A stretch of 57,835 nucleotides of DNA from a bacterium. Lineage in GTDB: Bacteria > Acidobacteriota > Thermoanaerobaculia > Multivoradales > JAHEKO01. The stretch is taken from assembly GCA_024224155.1 (NCBI GenBank), contig JAAENP010000515.1, positions 1 through 57,835 of the forward strand. Direction: 5' to 3'. The translations under genes and the position numbers were made by a program. Each line of letters begins with the position of its first letter. Positions within the stretch are counted from its first letter, which is position 1. Under the pieces are notes generated by a model that saw only the letters and a program-made list of their open reading frames with translations, had not been told where the DNA came from and did no database searches. Shown piece after piece: positions 36,360 through 44,590 of this stretch.

Positions 36360-37565
36360 ATGCCAAGGAATCCCGAGGAGTTTCGGGCGGATCCCTGCCC
36401 TCTCGTCCGCCACTACTCACGCTTCCGCGTCGGCGAGCGCTGGCTTCTGAGCGGCCATTCCCACCAGGCCTGGCCGGACCGCGGCTTTCGCGGCCAGCAA
36501 CGGGCCTGGGAGGACGCCGCCCTCCACGTCGACGACAAGTGGGAGCGGGCGTTCGCCAAGGCCGAAAGGGTTCGCGAGGGCTACCGGTGTCTCCTCGATG
36601 ACTCCGGCGGCCTCTACTCGCTGGCCGCTTCCACCCACGATCTCCTGATCAAGCTCTTCTCCGCCCTTCCGCTCGCCGAACGACCCAAGATCGTGACGAC
36701 GACGAACGAGTTCTACTCGATGGCCCGGCAATTGGCGCGATGGCAGGAGGAGGGGATCGAAGTCGTGCGGGTGCCCTCGCTACCGGCGCTTACCGTCGGC
36801 GAGCGGCTGGCCGAAGAGGTCTGCGAGCGCACCGCCGCCGTTTACACCTCAACCGTCTTCTTCGATACCGCAGCGATCGCCGGAGACCTCACCGCAGTGG
36901 CGGACCGCTGCCGGCACCACGGCGCGGCTCTCGTTCTCGACGTCTACCACCAGTTGAACGTCGTACCGTTCTCGCTCAGACAGCGGGGACTCGAAGACGC
37001 CTTTGTCACCTCTGCCGGCTACAAGTACTGCCAGCTCGGAGAAGGCAACGCGTTTCTCCGTTTTCCGAGGAATTGCAGGCTTCGACCCGTTGCTACCGGT
37101 TGGTTTGCCGAGTTCGGAGAGCTGACGCAGGAGAAGAAGCCCGGCCAGGTCCGGTACGCTTCCGGCAACGATCGCTTCGCCGGAGCGACTTACGATCCAA
37201 CCAGTCACTACCGGGCGGCCGAGGTTTTCGATTTCTTCCAGGAGGAAGAGCTCGAACCAGAGCTTCTGCGAGCGATCAGTCAACACCAGGTCGGCCTGTT
37301 GATGCGCAGGTTCGACGAGCTCGACCTCGATCCCGCTCTGATGTGCCGCAATAGAGACCTCCCGCTGCCCGCGACAGGAGGGTTTCTGGCCCTCTCCTCG
37401 CCCATCGCCGGCGCGGTTCAACGCGCGCTCAAGCGGGCCGGTGTCTTCACCGACAGCCGGGGCACGACCCTGAGGCTCGGGCCGGCACCATATCTCTCCG
37501 ACCGCCAGATAGAGCAAGCCGTCGGGATTCTCGGTGAGACCGTCCGCTCCCTGGCCCGCCAATAA
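36360..37565 (+). CDS. kynU: kynureninase-like PLP enzyme
   Basis: 401 residues from ATG 36360, class V aminotransferase fold. The PLP lysine is K222 in TSAGYKYCQLGEGN and the cofactor-ring Asp is D194 in LVLDVYHQLN. Kynureninase cleaves kynurenine to anthranilate and alanine. The fold and the tight linkage to kynA support the assignment, but the sequence after the Lys (CQLGEGNAFLRF) differs from the usual GYKYLN.GPG loop, so it belongs to a divergent branch. No formamidase (kynB) gene is visible beside it. Confidence 0.8.
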   Translation: MPRNPEEFRADPCPLVRHYSRFRVGERWLLSGHSHQAWPDRGFRGQQRAWEDAALHVDDKWERAFAKAERVREGYRCLLDDSGGLYSLAASTHDLLIKLFSALPLAERPKIVTTTNEFYSMARQLARWQEEGIEVVRVPSLPALTVGERLAEEVCERTAAVYTSTVFFDTAAIAGDLTAVADRCRHHGAALVLDVYHQLNVVPFSLRQRGLEDAFVTSAGYKYCQLGEGNAFLRFPRNCRLRPVATGWFAEFGELTQEKKPGQVRYASGNDRFAGATYDPTSHYRAAEVFDFFQEEELEPELLRAISQHQVGLLMRRFDELDLDPALMCRNRDLPLPATGGFLALSSPIAGAVQRALKRAGVFTDSRGTTLRLGPAPYLSDRQIEQAVGILGETVRSLARQ

Positions 37566-37663
37566 GGAACCTAGGGCTATGCACCGACGCGACCCTATCG
37601 GCCCGCGTTCCGGCATCAGTGATCAAGGGGGAGTTGGGGCGGGCAGTCTGGCCAGCAGGCGGC

Positions 37664-38380
37664 TCAGCCCACCAGAGCCCTGAGCGCGTAACCGACGGCG
37701 TACGCCAACCCCGCGGCGACTCCACCCACCGCCAGCGTCGCGAGCCCGGTCTTCCAGTAGGCGTGCAGCGACCAGCGACTGCGGGCGCACCCGATCAGAA
37801 AGAAGACGACGCCGGTAGCGACAATCGACACAACGAATGCGCTCTTCAGTCCGAGCAGATAGGGCCCGAGAGGTACGGCCCCACAGATCAGAAAGGCCGA
37901 GAAGGTGCTTGCGGCTGCCCACCCGGCGGAGCGAGCTTCGGGCGGCAGACCGTACTCCTCGGTCAACATGGTCTTCACCCAGCGCTCCCGATCGGAGCTG
38001 ATGACCTCGACGATACGATCCAGCGTCTGTCCTTTGAAACCCTTGAGCGCGAATATCTGCCGGAGCTCCTCGCGCTCACCCTCGGGTGCCTCTTCGATAT
38101 GACGGAGCTCGATGCTCCGCAAGTGGTCGATCTGGTCGTGCTCGGCCTTCGTGCCGGAGTAGTTGCCGGCCGCCATGGAGAAGCCGTCCGCCAAGAGATT
38201 GGCCAGTCCCAGTACTACGATGACCGTCGAGGACAGCTCGGCTCCCACGACACCCGAGACGATCGCGAATGTCGTCACGGCCCCATCGATGCCGCCGTAG
38301 ATCCAGTCGTGGAGATAGCTGGCATCGGGACCACCGGCGAGCCGCCTTCCGATTGCCTCGGGGCTGTGGTCGTGTTCCAT
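37664..38380 (-). CDS. VIT1/CCC1-family Fe2+/Mn2+ transporter
   Basis: 238 residues from ATG 38380 (MEHDHSPEAIGRR); a longer frame upstream overlaps the next gene and is ignored. The first helix carries YGGIDGAVTTFAIVSGVVGA and the second LGLANLLADGFSMAAGNY, both defining the family. A cytoplasmic metal-binding loop rich in Glu and Arg (about 85-150) is followed by three helices. These proteins move iron or manganese out of the cytoplasm in exchange for protons. Eight bp downstream of the epimerase-like gene; convergent with kynU over 98 bp. Confidence 0.88.
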   Translation of the reverse strand: MEHDHSPEAIGRRLAGGPDASYLHDWIYGGIDGAVTTFAIVSGVVGAELSSTVIVVLGLANLLADGFSMAAGNYSGTKAEHDQIDHLRSIELRHIEEAPEGEREELRQIFALKGFKGQTLDRIVEVISSDRERWVKTMLTEEYGLPPEARSAGWAAASTFSAFLICGAVPLGPYLLGLKSAFVVSIVATGVVFFLIGCARSRWSLHAYWKTGLATLAVGGVAAGLAYAVGYALRALVG

Positions 38381-38388
38381 GGCAACGG

Positions 38389-39306
38389 TCAGGCGGAACC
38401 GTGAGCCACCGGTGTGGATGCCTTCGTCGCCTGCCAGAGATCCTCGAGCGCACCATTCAGACCGCGCCGGGATCGCCAACCGAGTGCGTTCAGCTTCGAT
38501 GTGTCGGCACACAAGAGCGGAACGTCGACGGGCCGCAGGCGCTCGGCATCGACCTCGACCGATACGGTCATGCCGGTAATCTCGATCAGTCGATCCAACG
38601 CCTCCTGGATCGACACCGCCGTGCCGCTGCCGAGATTGTAAATTTCGCGAGCCTCTCCCCGCTCGACCAGTTTGACGAAAGCGGTCGCTCCGTCCGATAC
38701 ATGGACGAAATCCCGCCGGGCCTCGAGGTTGCCCACCTTGAGGACCGCCGAATCTAGCTCCCGCTGGTCGGCCAACTGAGCGGCAAAGCTCGGCAGGGCA
38801 AACGCGGTTTCCTGACCGGGGCCGACCAGATTGAACATCCGAACGACGATGCCACCGGACGCCAGAGCCAACCTTTCGGCGGCCGCCTTGGTCAATCCGT
38901 ACGGATTCCGCGGCGCCGGCCGGCGGCTCTCGGGAATCGGCTGGCTCGCGGACGGAACCGAGCCATAGACCTCACTGCTTGATGCGAGCACGATCCTGGC
39001 GCCAGGTGCCGCGGCGACGATGTTCTCTACGCCCAGAACATTGGTCGCGAAGTACTGCGGCATCCGATCCCAGGATCGGCCGACGTGGCTCAAACCCGCA
39101 AGATGGATAACCGTCTCCGGAGCCATCTCCGATACGACCCCATTCAACGCGGAGCGATCCAGAATGTCGACCTGCGTCTCGACCACTCCCTCCCGCGGCT
39201 CGCCTCCCTCGAGTCGAATCCCGTAAACCTCGTACCCTTCCGCGAGGAGCTTGGGCGCCAAGTGCCTGCCCAGGAACCCTGAGATACCTGTAATCAGGAC
39301 TCGCAT
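38389..39306 (-). CDS. rmd: NAD(P)-dependent sugar reductase, GDP-6-deoxy-D-mannose reductase type
   Basis: 305 residues, short-chain dehydrogenase/epimerase fold: nucleotide motif TGISGFLG (6-13), catalytic SSSEVYG (109-115), Y136 and K140 in YGLTK. The C-terminal half shows RRDFVHVSDGATAFVKLVE, YNLGSGTAVSIQEALD and RPVDVPLLCADTSKL, the signature of Rmd enzymes reducing GDP-4-keto-6-deoxymannose to GDP-D-rhamnose. The product feeds LPS or capsule synthesis, fitting the adjacent lptD. Close relatives (UDP-glucose 4-epimerases, GMD) cannot be wholly excluded. Confidence 0.78.
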   Translation of the reverse strand: MRVLITGISGFLGRHLAPKLLAEGYEVYGIRLEGGEPREGVVETQVDILDRSALNGVVSEMAPETVIHLAGLSHVGRSWDRMPQYFATNVLGVENIVAAAPGARIVLASSSEVYGSVPSASQPIPESRRPAPRNPYGLTKAAAERLALASGGIVVRMFNLVGPGQETAFALPSFAAQLADQRELDSAVLKVGNLEARRDFVHVSDGATAFVKLVERGEAREIYNLGSGTAVSIQEALDRLIEITGMTVSVEVDAERLRPVDVPLLCADTSKLNALGWRSRRGLNGALEDLWQATKASTPVAHGSA

Positions 39307-39325
39307 GGCGGTCGCCGGTCTCCGA

Positions 39326-41650
39326 TCAGCGGAATCGATCCTGTTCGCCGTGGTTGAGATCGAGAAACGTGCCGATGTTCTTGAGTGACACAGCCATCCG
39401 GATGTCGCGGTCCCTGCGCACGGTCGTCTTGAGCTCGCGGAACTCGAAGCGGATCCCGTAGCACTGGGAGGTGTAGTAGAAAATGTGCCGATGCTGCTGA
39501 ACCAAGCCCGTAAGGAGATCCAGGTTGATCTGGTTCTGCATGCGCAAGTGGTTCTTGACCAGAGTCAAGTCCGTAAACACGCGGGCCTGATGACTGCGTG
39601 TCGTTCCCTGCTCGGGATTGATCGAGGTCACCCATGTGAGTCCGACGGAATCGGCTCCAAACCGGAGACCGCCCAGAAGCGAAGCCGAGCTCAACCGGTC
39701 GAACAGGGCACTGTAGGAAGTTCTCGCCTCCAGACTCGCCCGGTCCGAGGGAGTGAAGCGCAAACGCGCTGTGATCGGCGATTGCTTTCCGAGTCGGCTC
39801 ATGTCGAGGGACTGCTCGAAAGGCTTATCGCTCAGGCTAAAGGACTGACCGATCTCGAACGACAGAATCTCCCGTGCCCCGACCAGGGAGTCCTCGTCCG
39901 CCGGCTTGGCCAGCAGGCGATTGACCAGGCTGACGCTGAAAATCTCCTGATCGACCAGAGTATCGACCTCGTCGAACAGAGGTACGAACTCCTGGTCATC
40001 GAACTCGTCGATGCGCGTATACGACCATCGCGGCTCGATGATGTGCTTGAACTTGCCAAAGCTGCCGACTCTCTTGTCGACGACCTTCGAAAAAGAAGGG
40101 CCGATCAGCGACGCGGAGACCGAGGGCGCGGTTCGAGTCAAGGACTCCCCTCGGAAGGCCGTCTTGCTTGGGATGACGCTATCTTCGTACCAGGTCATGC
40201 GGGCCGAGGCCGCAACCGAGAACGAGAGCCAGGGCACCGTACTGATCGGAAGCGTCAGGCTCGGCAGGAAATCCGCTCTGGCGTAGCTTCCCTGGATGAC
40301 ATTGGTCCGGTCGACCTCGAGCCGGTTGGCCGAGCTCAACAGGCTCAGGTAGAGCGGCAGTCGGCCAAGGCGGGTGGGACGAAGGCGATACTCGATCTCG
40401 GCGAGCTGCCTCTGCGTGACGGTTACGTCTCTTCGAATGAAGGTCTCCCGCTCGTCCGCCAGGATATTGAGGGAGTGCGATCCCCAGTTGCCCGACACAA
40501 AACCGGCCGAATAGAGCGAGCGGATCGAGATGTCGTTGAAGTTGCGCTCGAAGTCCCGAAAGAACTCGAAATCCGAAAAGTCGGTGTAGTTGACGACGCC
40601 GCGCATTCCGAGCGGTAGCCGGTCGCTGGTGTGCTTCCAGGACGCCTTCCAACGCACGCTGTCCTCGATCGGATCATCGATCGCGAACGCTTGGAAGGTG
40701 CCCCCGGTGAACAGACTCGGCCGATAGCGAAACTCCGTGCCGAGGCCGTAGTACTCATTGCCGTAGAGATCGCCGTAGATGGTGGTGTCGTAACTGTCGC
40801 CGAACGGCTGGAAGTACGCGAGTCCCAGAACCGCACCACGGCTCGACGAGTACCCGAGATTGGGAAACAAGAGACCCGGCACCCGGCCGCTCTTGACCGG
40901 GAACAGAGCGTAGGGCATATAGAGGATGGGGAGCTTCTTCACCCGCATCCGGGTGTTCTTGACCTTGGCGAAACCGTCCACCTTGACCCGCGCCTTGCCG
41001 AGCCGGAAGCTCCAATCCGGTGTTCGGTCCTCGCTGCACGAGGTCATGGTGCCGTCGGTGACGGTGTACACATCCTCGTCGACCTTGGAAATCTCGGTGC
41101 CCTCGAAGTACACATCCGGCGAGACGAAAGCCTGCGCTTCGAAGAAAGTACCTTTCTTGGTGTCGAGATCGAAAAGAACTCGCTCGCCGGTGATCCGGCT
41201 GGGGCCCTCATCAAGTATGACTCGACCTTCGGCGGTCAGCTTCTTGGTCTCGAGGTCAACCGTCACCTGCTCAGCCTGCAGCCTGATGTTCTGATAGCTG
41301 AACTCGACCGCATCCGAGGCGGTCACGACGTTCTCTTCAACGTATTCGAGCGTGCCCGCGGTCCCGGACGCGATGCCGCCACCGGTCTCCGAAGCGAACG
41401 GGAGAGAGAAGGTAATCCTCTCGACCGGAGCCGGCTCTTCCTGCTCGGCATCGCCGGCCGGCTCATCGAGCGCGTCGTCGATCGCAGCGGATTCAGAGAC
41501 GTCACCCACTGTCGGCGGTTCTTCGGCCGCCGAAGGGGCTTCGGGCGCTTGAGCCGCCTCCTGTGCCTCAGCGACCGGGATTCCGACCAGCACCAGGGCC
41601 GCGACCACCAAGGCGCTGAGAAGACCCGCTTGCCCCCGCGCCCGCCTCAT
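39326..41650 (-). CDS. lptD: LPS-assembly outer membrane protein LptD
   Basis: 774 residues from ATG 41650. A signal peptide (1-28) and an acidic Ala/Glu-rich linker lead to an OstA/LptA-like jelly-roll (about 95-200, with repeated strands such as AEQVTVDLETKKLTAEGRVI). The C-terminal beta-barrel of about 26 strands begins after IPVKSGR-type sequence (PILYMPYALFPVKSGRVPGL). Its length is within the family range. It inserts LPS into the outer leaflet, so the organism has an LPS outer membrane. The ATG overlaps the thiolase stop by 4 bp. Confidence 0.9.
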   Translation of the reverse strand: MRRARGQAGLLSALVVAALVLVGIPVAEAQEAAQAPEAPSAAEEPPTVGDVSESAAIDDALDEPAGDAEQEEPAPVERITFSLPFASETGGGIASGTAGTLEYVEENVVTASDAVEFSYQNIRLQAEQVTVDLETKKLTAEGRVILDEGPSRITGERVLFDLDTKKGTFFEAQAFVSPDVYFEGTEISKVDEDVYTVTDGTMTSCSEDRTPDWSFRLGKARVKVDGFAKVKNTRMRVKKLPILYMPYALFPVKSGRVPGLLFPNLGYSSSRGAVLGLAYFQPFGDSYDTTIYGDLYGNEYYGLGTEFRYRPSLFTGGTFQAFAIDDPIEDSVRWKASWKHTSDRLPLGMRGVVNYTDFSDFEFFRDFERNFNDISIRSLYSAGFVSGNWGSHSLNILADERETFIRRDVTVTQRQLAEIEYRLRPTRLGRLPLYLSLLSSANRLEVDRTNVIQGSYARADFLPSLTLPISTVPWLSFSVAASARMTWYEDSVIPSKTAFRGESLTRTAPSVSASLIGPSFSKVVDKRVGSFGKFKHIIEPRWSYTRIDEFDDQEFVPLFDEVDTLVDQEIFSVSLVNRLLAKPADEDSLVGAREILSFEIGQSFSLSDKPFEQSLDMSRLGKQSPITARLRFTPSDRASLEARTSYSALFDRLSSASLLGGLRFGADSVGLTWVTSINPEQGTTRSHQARVFTDLTLVKNHLRMQNQINLDLLTGLVQQHRHIFYYTSQCYGIRFEFRELKTTVRRDRDIRMAVSLKNIGTFLDLNHGEQDRFR

Positions 41651-42831
41651 CCGAGCCTTTCCACGACAACGGCCGTAGCTTCGCCACCCCCGAGGCAAAT
41701 GGCGGCACAGCCGCGTCTGGCACCTCGCTGTGTCATCGCGTGCAGGAGGGTCACCAGGATTCGGGCTCCCGAGGCACCGATAGGGTGTCCGAGTGCGACC
41801 GCGCCGCCGTTGACGTTGACCCGATCCTCGGACAATCCCAACTCCTCGATGAACGCCATGGCTACCACCGCAAAGGCCTCGTTCACCTCCCAGAGATCGA
41901 TGTCCTCGATCTCGACTCCGGCGCGGGCGACCGCCCGACGGGCGGCCTCGGCCGGCGCGGTCGTGAACCACTCCGGCTCCTGTGCGAACGAGGCATGAGA
42001 CACCACTCGGGCCATCGGTGGCGTGCAGTCCAGGCTCTTGGCGTGCTCGGCGGTCGTCAGCACGAGCGCCGCGGCGCCATCGTTGATCTTGCTCGAGTTC
42101 GCTGCGGTGATCGTGCCTTCCGGGTCGAACGCGGGCCGGAGCTTGGCCATCTTCTCCAAGTTCACTCGCTCCGGCTCCTCATCGTTGGCTACACGCCGGG
42201 GATCGCCCTTGCGTTGCGGCACCTCGATCGGGACGATCTCCGCTTCGAAAGAACCGCTCTCGCCAGCTCGCTGGGCGCGCCGGTAGCTTTCGGCGGCAAA
42301 AGCATCCTGGCGCTCGCGCGAATACGCGTACTTCCTGGCGCAGAGCTCGCCGCAGTTGCCCATGTGCCCGTCGTTGTATGGGTCCCACAGGCCATCGTGA
42401 ATCATCGAATCGATCAACTTCCCGTGGCCGAGTCGCAAACCGGCCCTGGCATTGAGCGCCAGATAGGGGGCCTGGGACATGCTCTCCATCCCACCCGCGA
42501 CGACCAGATCGAAATCCTCGCAGCGCAGCTCGTTCGCGGCGACCATGACCGCTTTCATCGCCGAACCACAGACCTTGTTCAAGGTAACTGCGCCGGTTGT
42601 GACCGGGCACCCAGCGCCCAGCGCGGCCTGCCTCGCGGGCGCCTGACCGACGCCGGCCGCGAGCACCGAGCCCATGTAAACCTGTTCAACTACCGCCGGC
42701 TCGACCCCTGCCGCTTCGATGGCGCCGGCGATTGCCGCCGCCCCCAGCTGGGGCGAAGTAAGTGAGCTCAACTTCCCCTGGAAGGCGCCGATCGGCGTCC
42801 GCACGGCGCTTAGAATCACGACTTCCCGCAT
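41647..42831 (-). CDS. acetyl-CoA C-acetyltransferase (thiolase)
   Basis: 394 residues from ATG 42831 (MREVVILSAVRTPIG); the frame begins further upstream, but the canonical thiolase N-terminus is here. The acyl-accepting C88 is in NKVCGSAMKAV, and the base and oxyanion residues are in VNEAFAVV, GHPIGASGARI and CLGGGEATA. It condenses two acetyl-CoA or splits acetoacetyl-CoA. The stop overlaps the lptD ATG by 4 bp, an unusual partner for an envelope gene, likely chance operon packing. Confidence 0.92.
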   Translation of the reverse strand: MREVVILSAVRTPIGAFQGKLSSLTSPQLGAAAIAGAIEAAGVEPAVVEQVYMGSVLAAGVGQAPARQAALGAGCPVTTGAVTLNKVCGSAMKAVMVAANELRCEDFDLVVAGGMESMSQAPYLALNARAGLRLGHGKLIDSMIHDGLWDPYNDGHMGNCGELCARKYAYSRERQDAFAAESYRRAQRAGESGSFEAEIVPIEVPQRKGDPRRVANDEEPERVNLEKMAKLRPAFDPEGTITAANSSKINDGAAALVLTTAEHAKSLDCTPPMARVVSHASFAQEPEWFTTAPAEAARRAVARAGVEIEDIDLWEVNEAFAVVAMAFIEELGLSEDRVNVNGGAVALGHPIGASGARILVTLLHAMTQRGARRGCAAICLGGGEATAVVVERLG

Positions 42832-42968
42832 AGCTGTGCTCGGTTTCGCGGTCGGGCTGAAGAAGTCGTAGTGGCCCGAATACCTCCGCTCAAGCAGCGA
42901 AATCCTAGCACACACCAATGGCTCTCGACTCTGTTGACAGATCTCCGAACCGGGGAGAGATTAGGTCG

Positions 42969-43394
42969 ATGAAAGCCCTGGGAATCGACTTCGGCGAGAA
43001 GCGCATCGGGCTGGCGATCTCGGACGCCGACGGCCGCTTCGCGATGCCCTGGAAGACTCTGGCGCGCCGCAATGACCAGCAGGCCATCGAAGAGCTCGGC
43101 GAGATCGCCGCGCAGGAGTCGATCGATCTGATCGTTGCCGGTGACCCGCGAAACCTGGATGGCGACGCGGGCCCCCAGTCCGAGCGTGTGGCCGCTTTCC
43201 TGAAGAAGCTCTCCGCCGCCCTCGATCTGCCGATCGAGACGGTCAACGAGAGCCTGACCAGCCGCGAGGCCCACTCCCGGTTGCGCCAAGCGGGGCTGAC
43301 CGCGCGCCAGCGTCGAGAGCGCGTCGATTCGCTGGCAGCCCAGATTCTGCTGCAGGAGGCTCTCGACCGTCGCCGAAGGGCGGACCCGGCCTGA
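42969..43394 (+). CDS. ruvX: Holliday junction resolvase-like protein RuvX/YqgF
   Basis: 141 residues from ATG 42969 (MKALGIDFG). RNase H-like fold with catalytic D7 in GIDFGEKRIGLA, then IVAGDPRNLDG, TVNESLTSREA and VDSLAAQILLQ carrying the further acidic residues. The family acts on 16S rRNA 5' end processing and possibly on branched DNA. It is divergently transcribed from the thiolase gene and 11 bp before mltG, the common gene pair. Confidence 0.93.
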   Translation: MKALGIDFGEKRIGLAISDADGRFAMPWKTLARRNDQQAIEELGEIAAQESIDLIVAGDPRNLDGDAGPQSERVAAFLKKLSAALDLPIETVNESLTSREAHSRLRQAGLTARQRRERVDSLAAQILLQEALDRRRRADPA

Positions 43395-43405
43395 AACGGC
43401 AATCC

Positions 43406-44512
43406 ATGGGAGCCGCTAGACGCACAGTCGTACTGGCCAGCCTGCTGGCAGTACTGCTCCTGCTCGGCGCCATTGCCGCCGGCCTCGGTCTGGCGTACGC
43501 GCACCGCACGCTCGAGGAGCCATTTCAAGCGTTCCCAGGCTCTGAAACGGTGGTCACGATCTCCTCGGGCACATCCGTGCGGGACAGTCTGAGCCTGCTC
43601 GAACGCCAGGGCGTCATTGCCAACCAGCACCTGGCACGGCTGTATTGGAGGTTCGTGCTCGAGGATCCTGTCCTGATCGCCGGCGAGTATCTATTCAGCG
43701 GACCGGCATCGACCCTGGAAGTGCTGACCAAGATCAGGCGCGGCGAGGTCCTAGCTCATCCGGTAACGATCCTCGAGGGCCTCACCTACGATGAGATCGC
43801 GATGCGTCTTTCCACCGAAGGCTTCGGATCGTACGAGGTATTCCTGTCCGAGATGGCTTCACCAAGCCTGATCGAGGACCTCGATCGGAACGCCGTGGAT
43901 CTGGAGGGCTATCTATTCCCGGACACCTACGCTTTCGCACGCGGCACGAGCGAGGCGGAGATCGTCAAGACGATGGTAGCGGCCTTCCGCGAGCGCTTTC
44001 TGGAGGCCAGGGCGATGGCCAAGGCCGAGGGCTCGAACGGCTCTCCAACCGAGGGTGTGACAAGGACTCCGCGCGAGGTCGTGATTCTGGCGTCGATCGT
44101 CGAGAAAGAGGCGCTTCTCGATCAAGAGAGACCGCTCATCGCCGGCGTCTATGCCAACCGACTCGAACGAGGCATGGGCCTCTATGCCGACCCCACGATT
44201 ATTTACGCCCTCAAGCGTGTCGGCACGTGGGATGGCAACCTGCGTCGCCGGGATCTCGAAATGGACTCGCCCTACAACACCTACCGAACGGCAGGGCTAC
44301 CCCCGGGGCCCATTTGCTCGCCCGGACTCGCCAGCCTGGCGGCAGCGCTGGCGCCCGCGGATGTCCCATATTTGTACTTCGTCAGCAGGAACGACGGCAC
44401 CCACGTGTTCGCCCGGACTCTGGCCGAGCACAACCGAAACGTCCACCAATGGCAGAGGCTCTACTGGCAGCGGCGGTGGGCCGAGAAACGAGAGGGTGAA
44501 AAACTGCATTGA
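43406..44512 (+). CDS. mltG: endolytic murein transglycosylase MltG
   Basis: 368 residues. An N-terminal membrane helix (about 8-30) is followed by a LysM-like segment and the YceG catalytic domain. Motifs include LEGYLFPDTYAFARG, the catalytic glutamate in ASIVEKEA (E233), MGLYADPTIIYAL, SPYNTYRTAGLPPGPICSPG and DGTHVFARTLAEHNRN. It cleaves nascent glycan strands and sets their length. An Asn/Ser/Gly-rich insert near 208-218 is not conserved in family members I know. Confidence 0.93.
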   Translation: MGAARRTVVLASLLAVLLLLGAIAAGLGLAYAHRTLEEPFQAFPGSETVVTISSGTSVRDSLSLLERQGVIANQHLARLYWRFVLEDPVLIAGEYLFSGPASTLEVLTKIRRGEVLAHPVTILEGLTYDEIAMRLSTEGFGSYEVFLSEMASPSLIEDLDRNAVDLEGYLFPDTYAFARGTSEAEIVKTMVAAFRERFLEARAMAKAEGSNGSPTEGVTRTPREVVILASIVEKEALLDQERPLIAGVYANRLERGMGLYADPTIIYALKRVGTWDGNLRRRDLEMDSPYNTYRTAGLPPGPICSPGLASLAAALAPADVPYLYFVSRNDGTHVFARTLAEHNRNVHQWQRLYWQRRWAEKREGEKLH

Positions 44513-44590
44513 CGCGACCCAAGAGACTTCGTTACGAAGGGGTTACCCGATCCAGCCGATTGTCGGTTTCAGGGATCAGGCACGGAGTTA

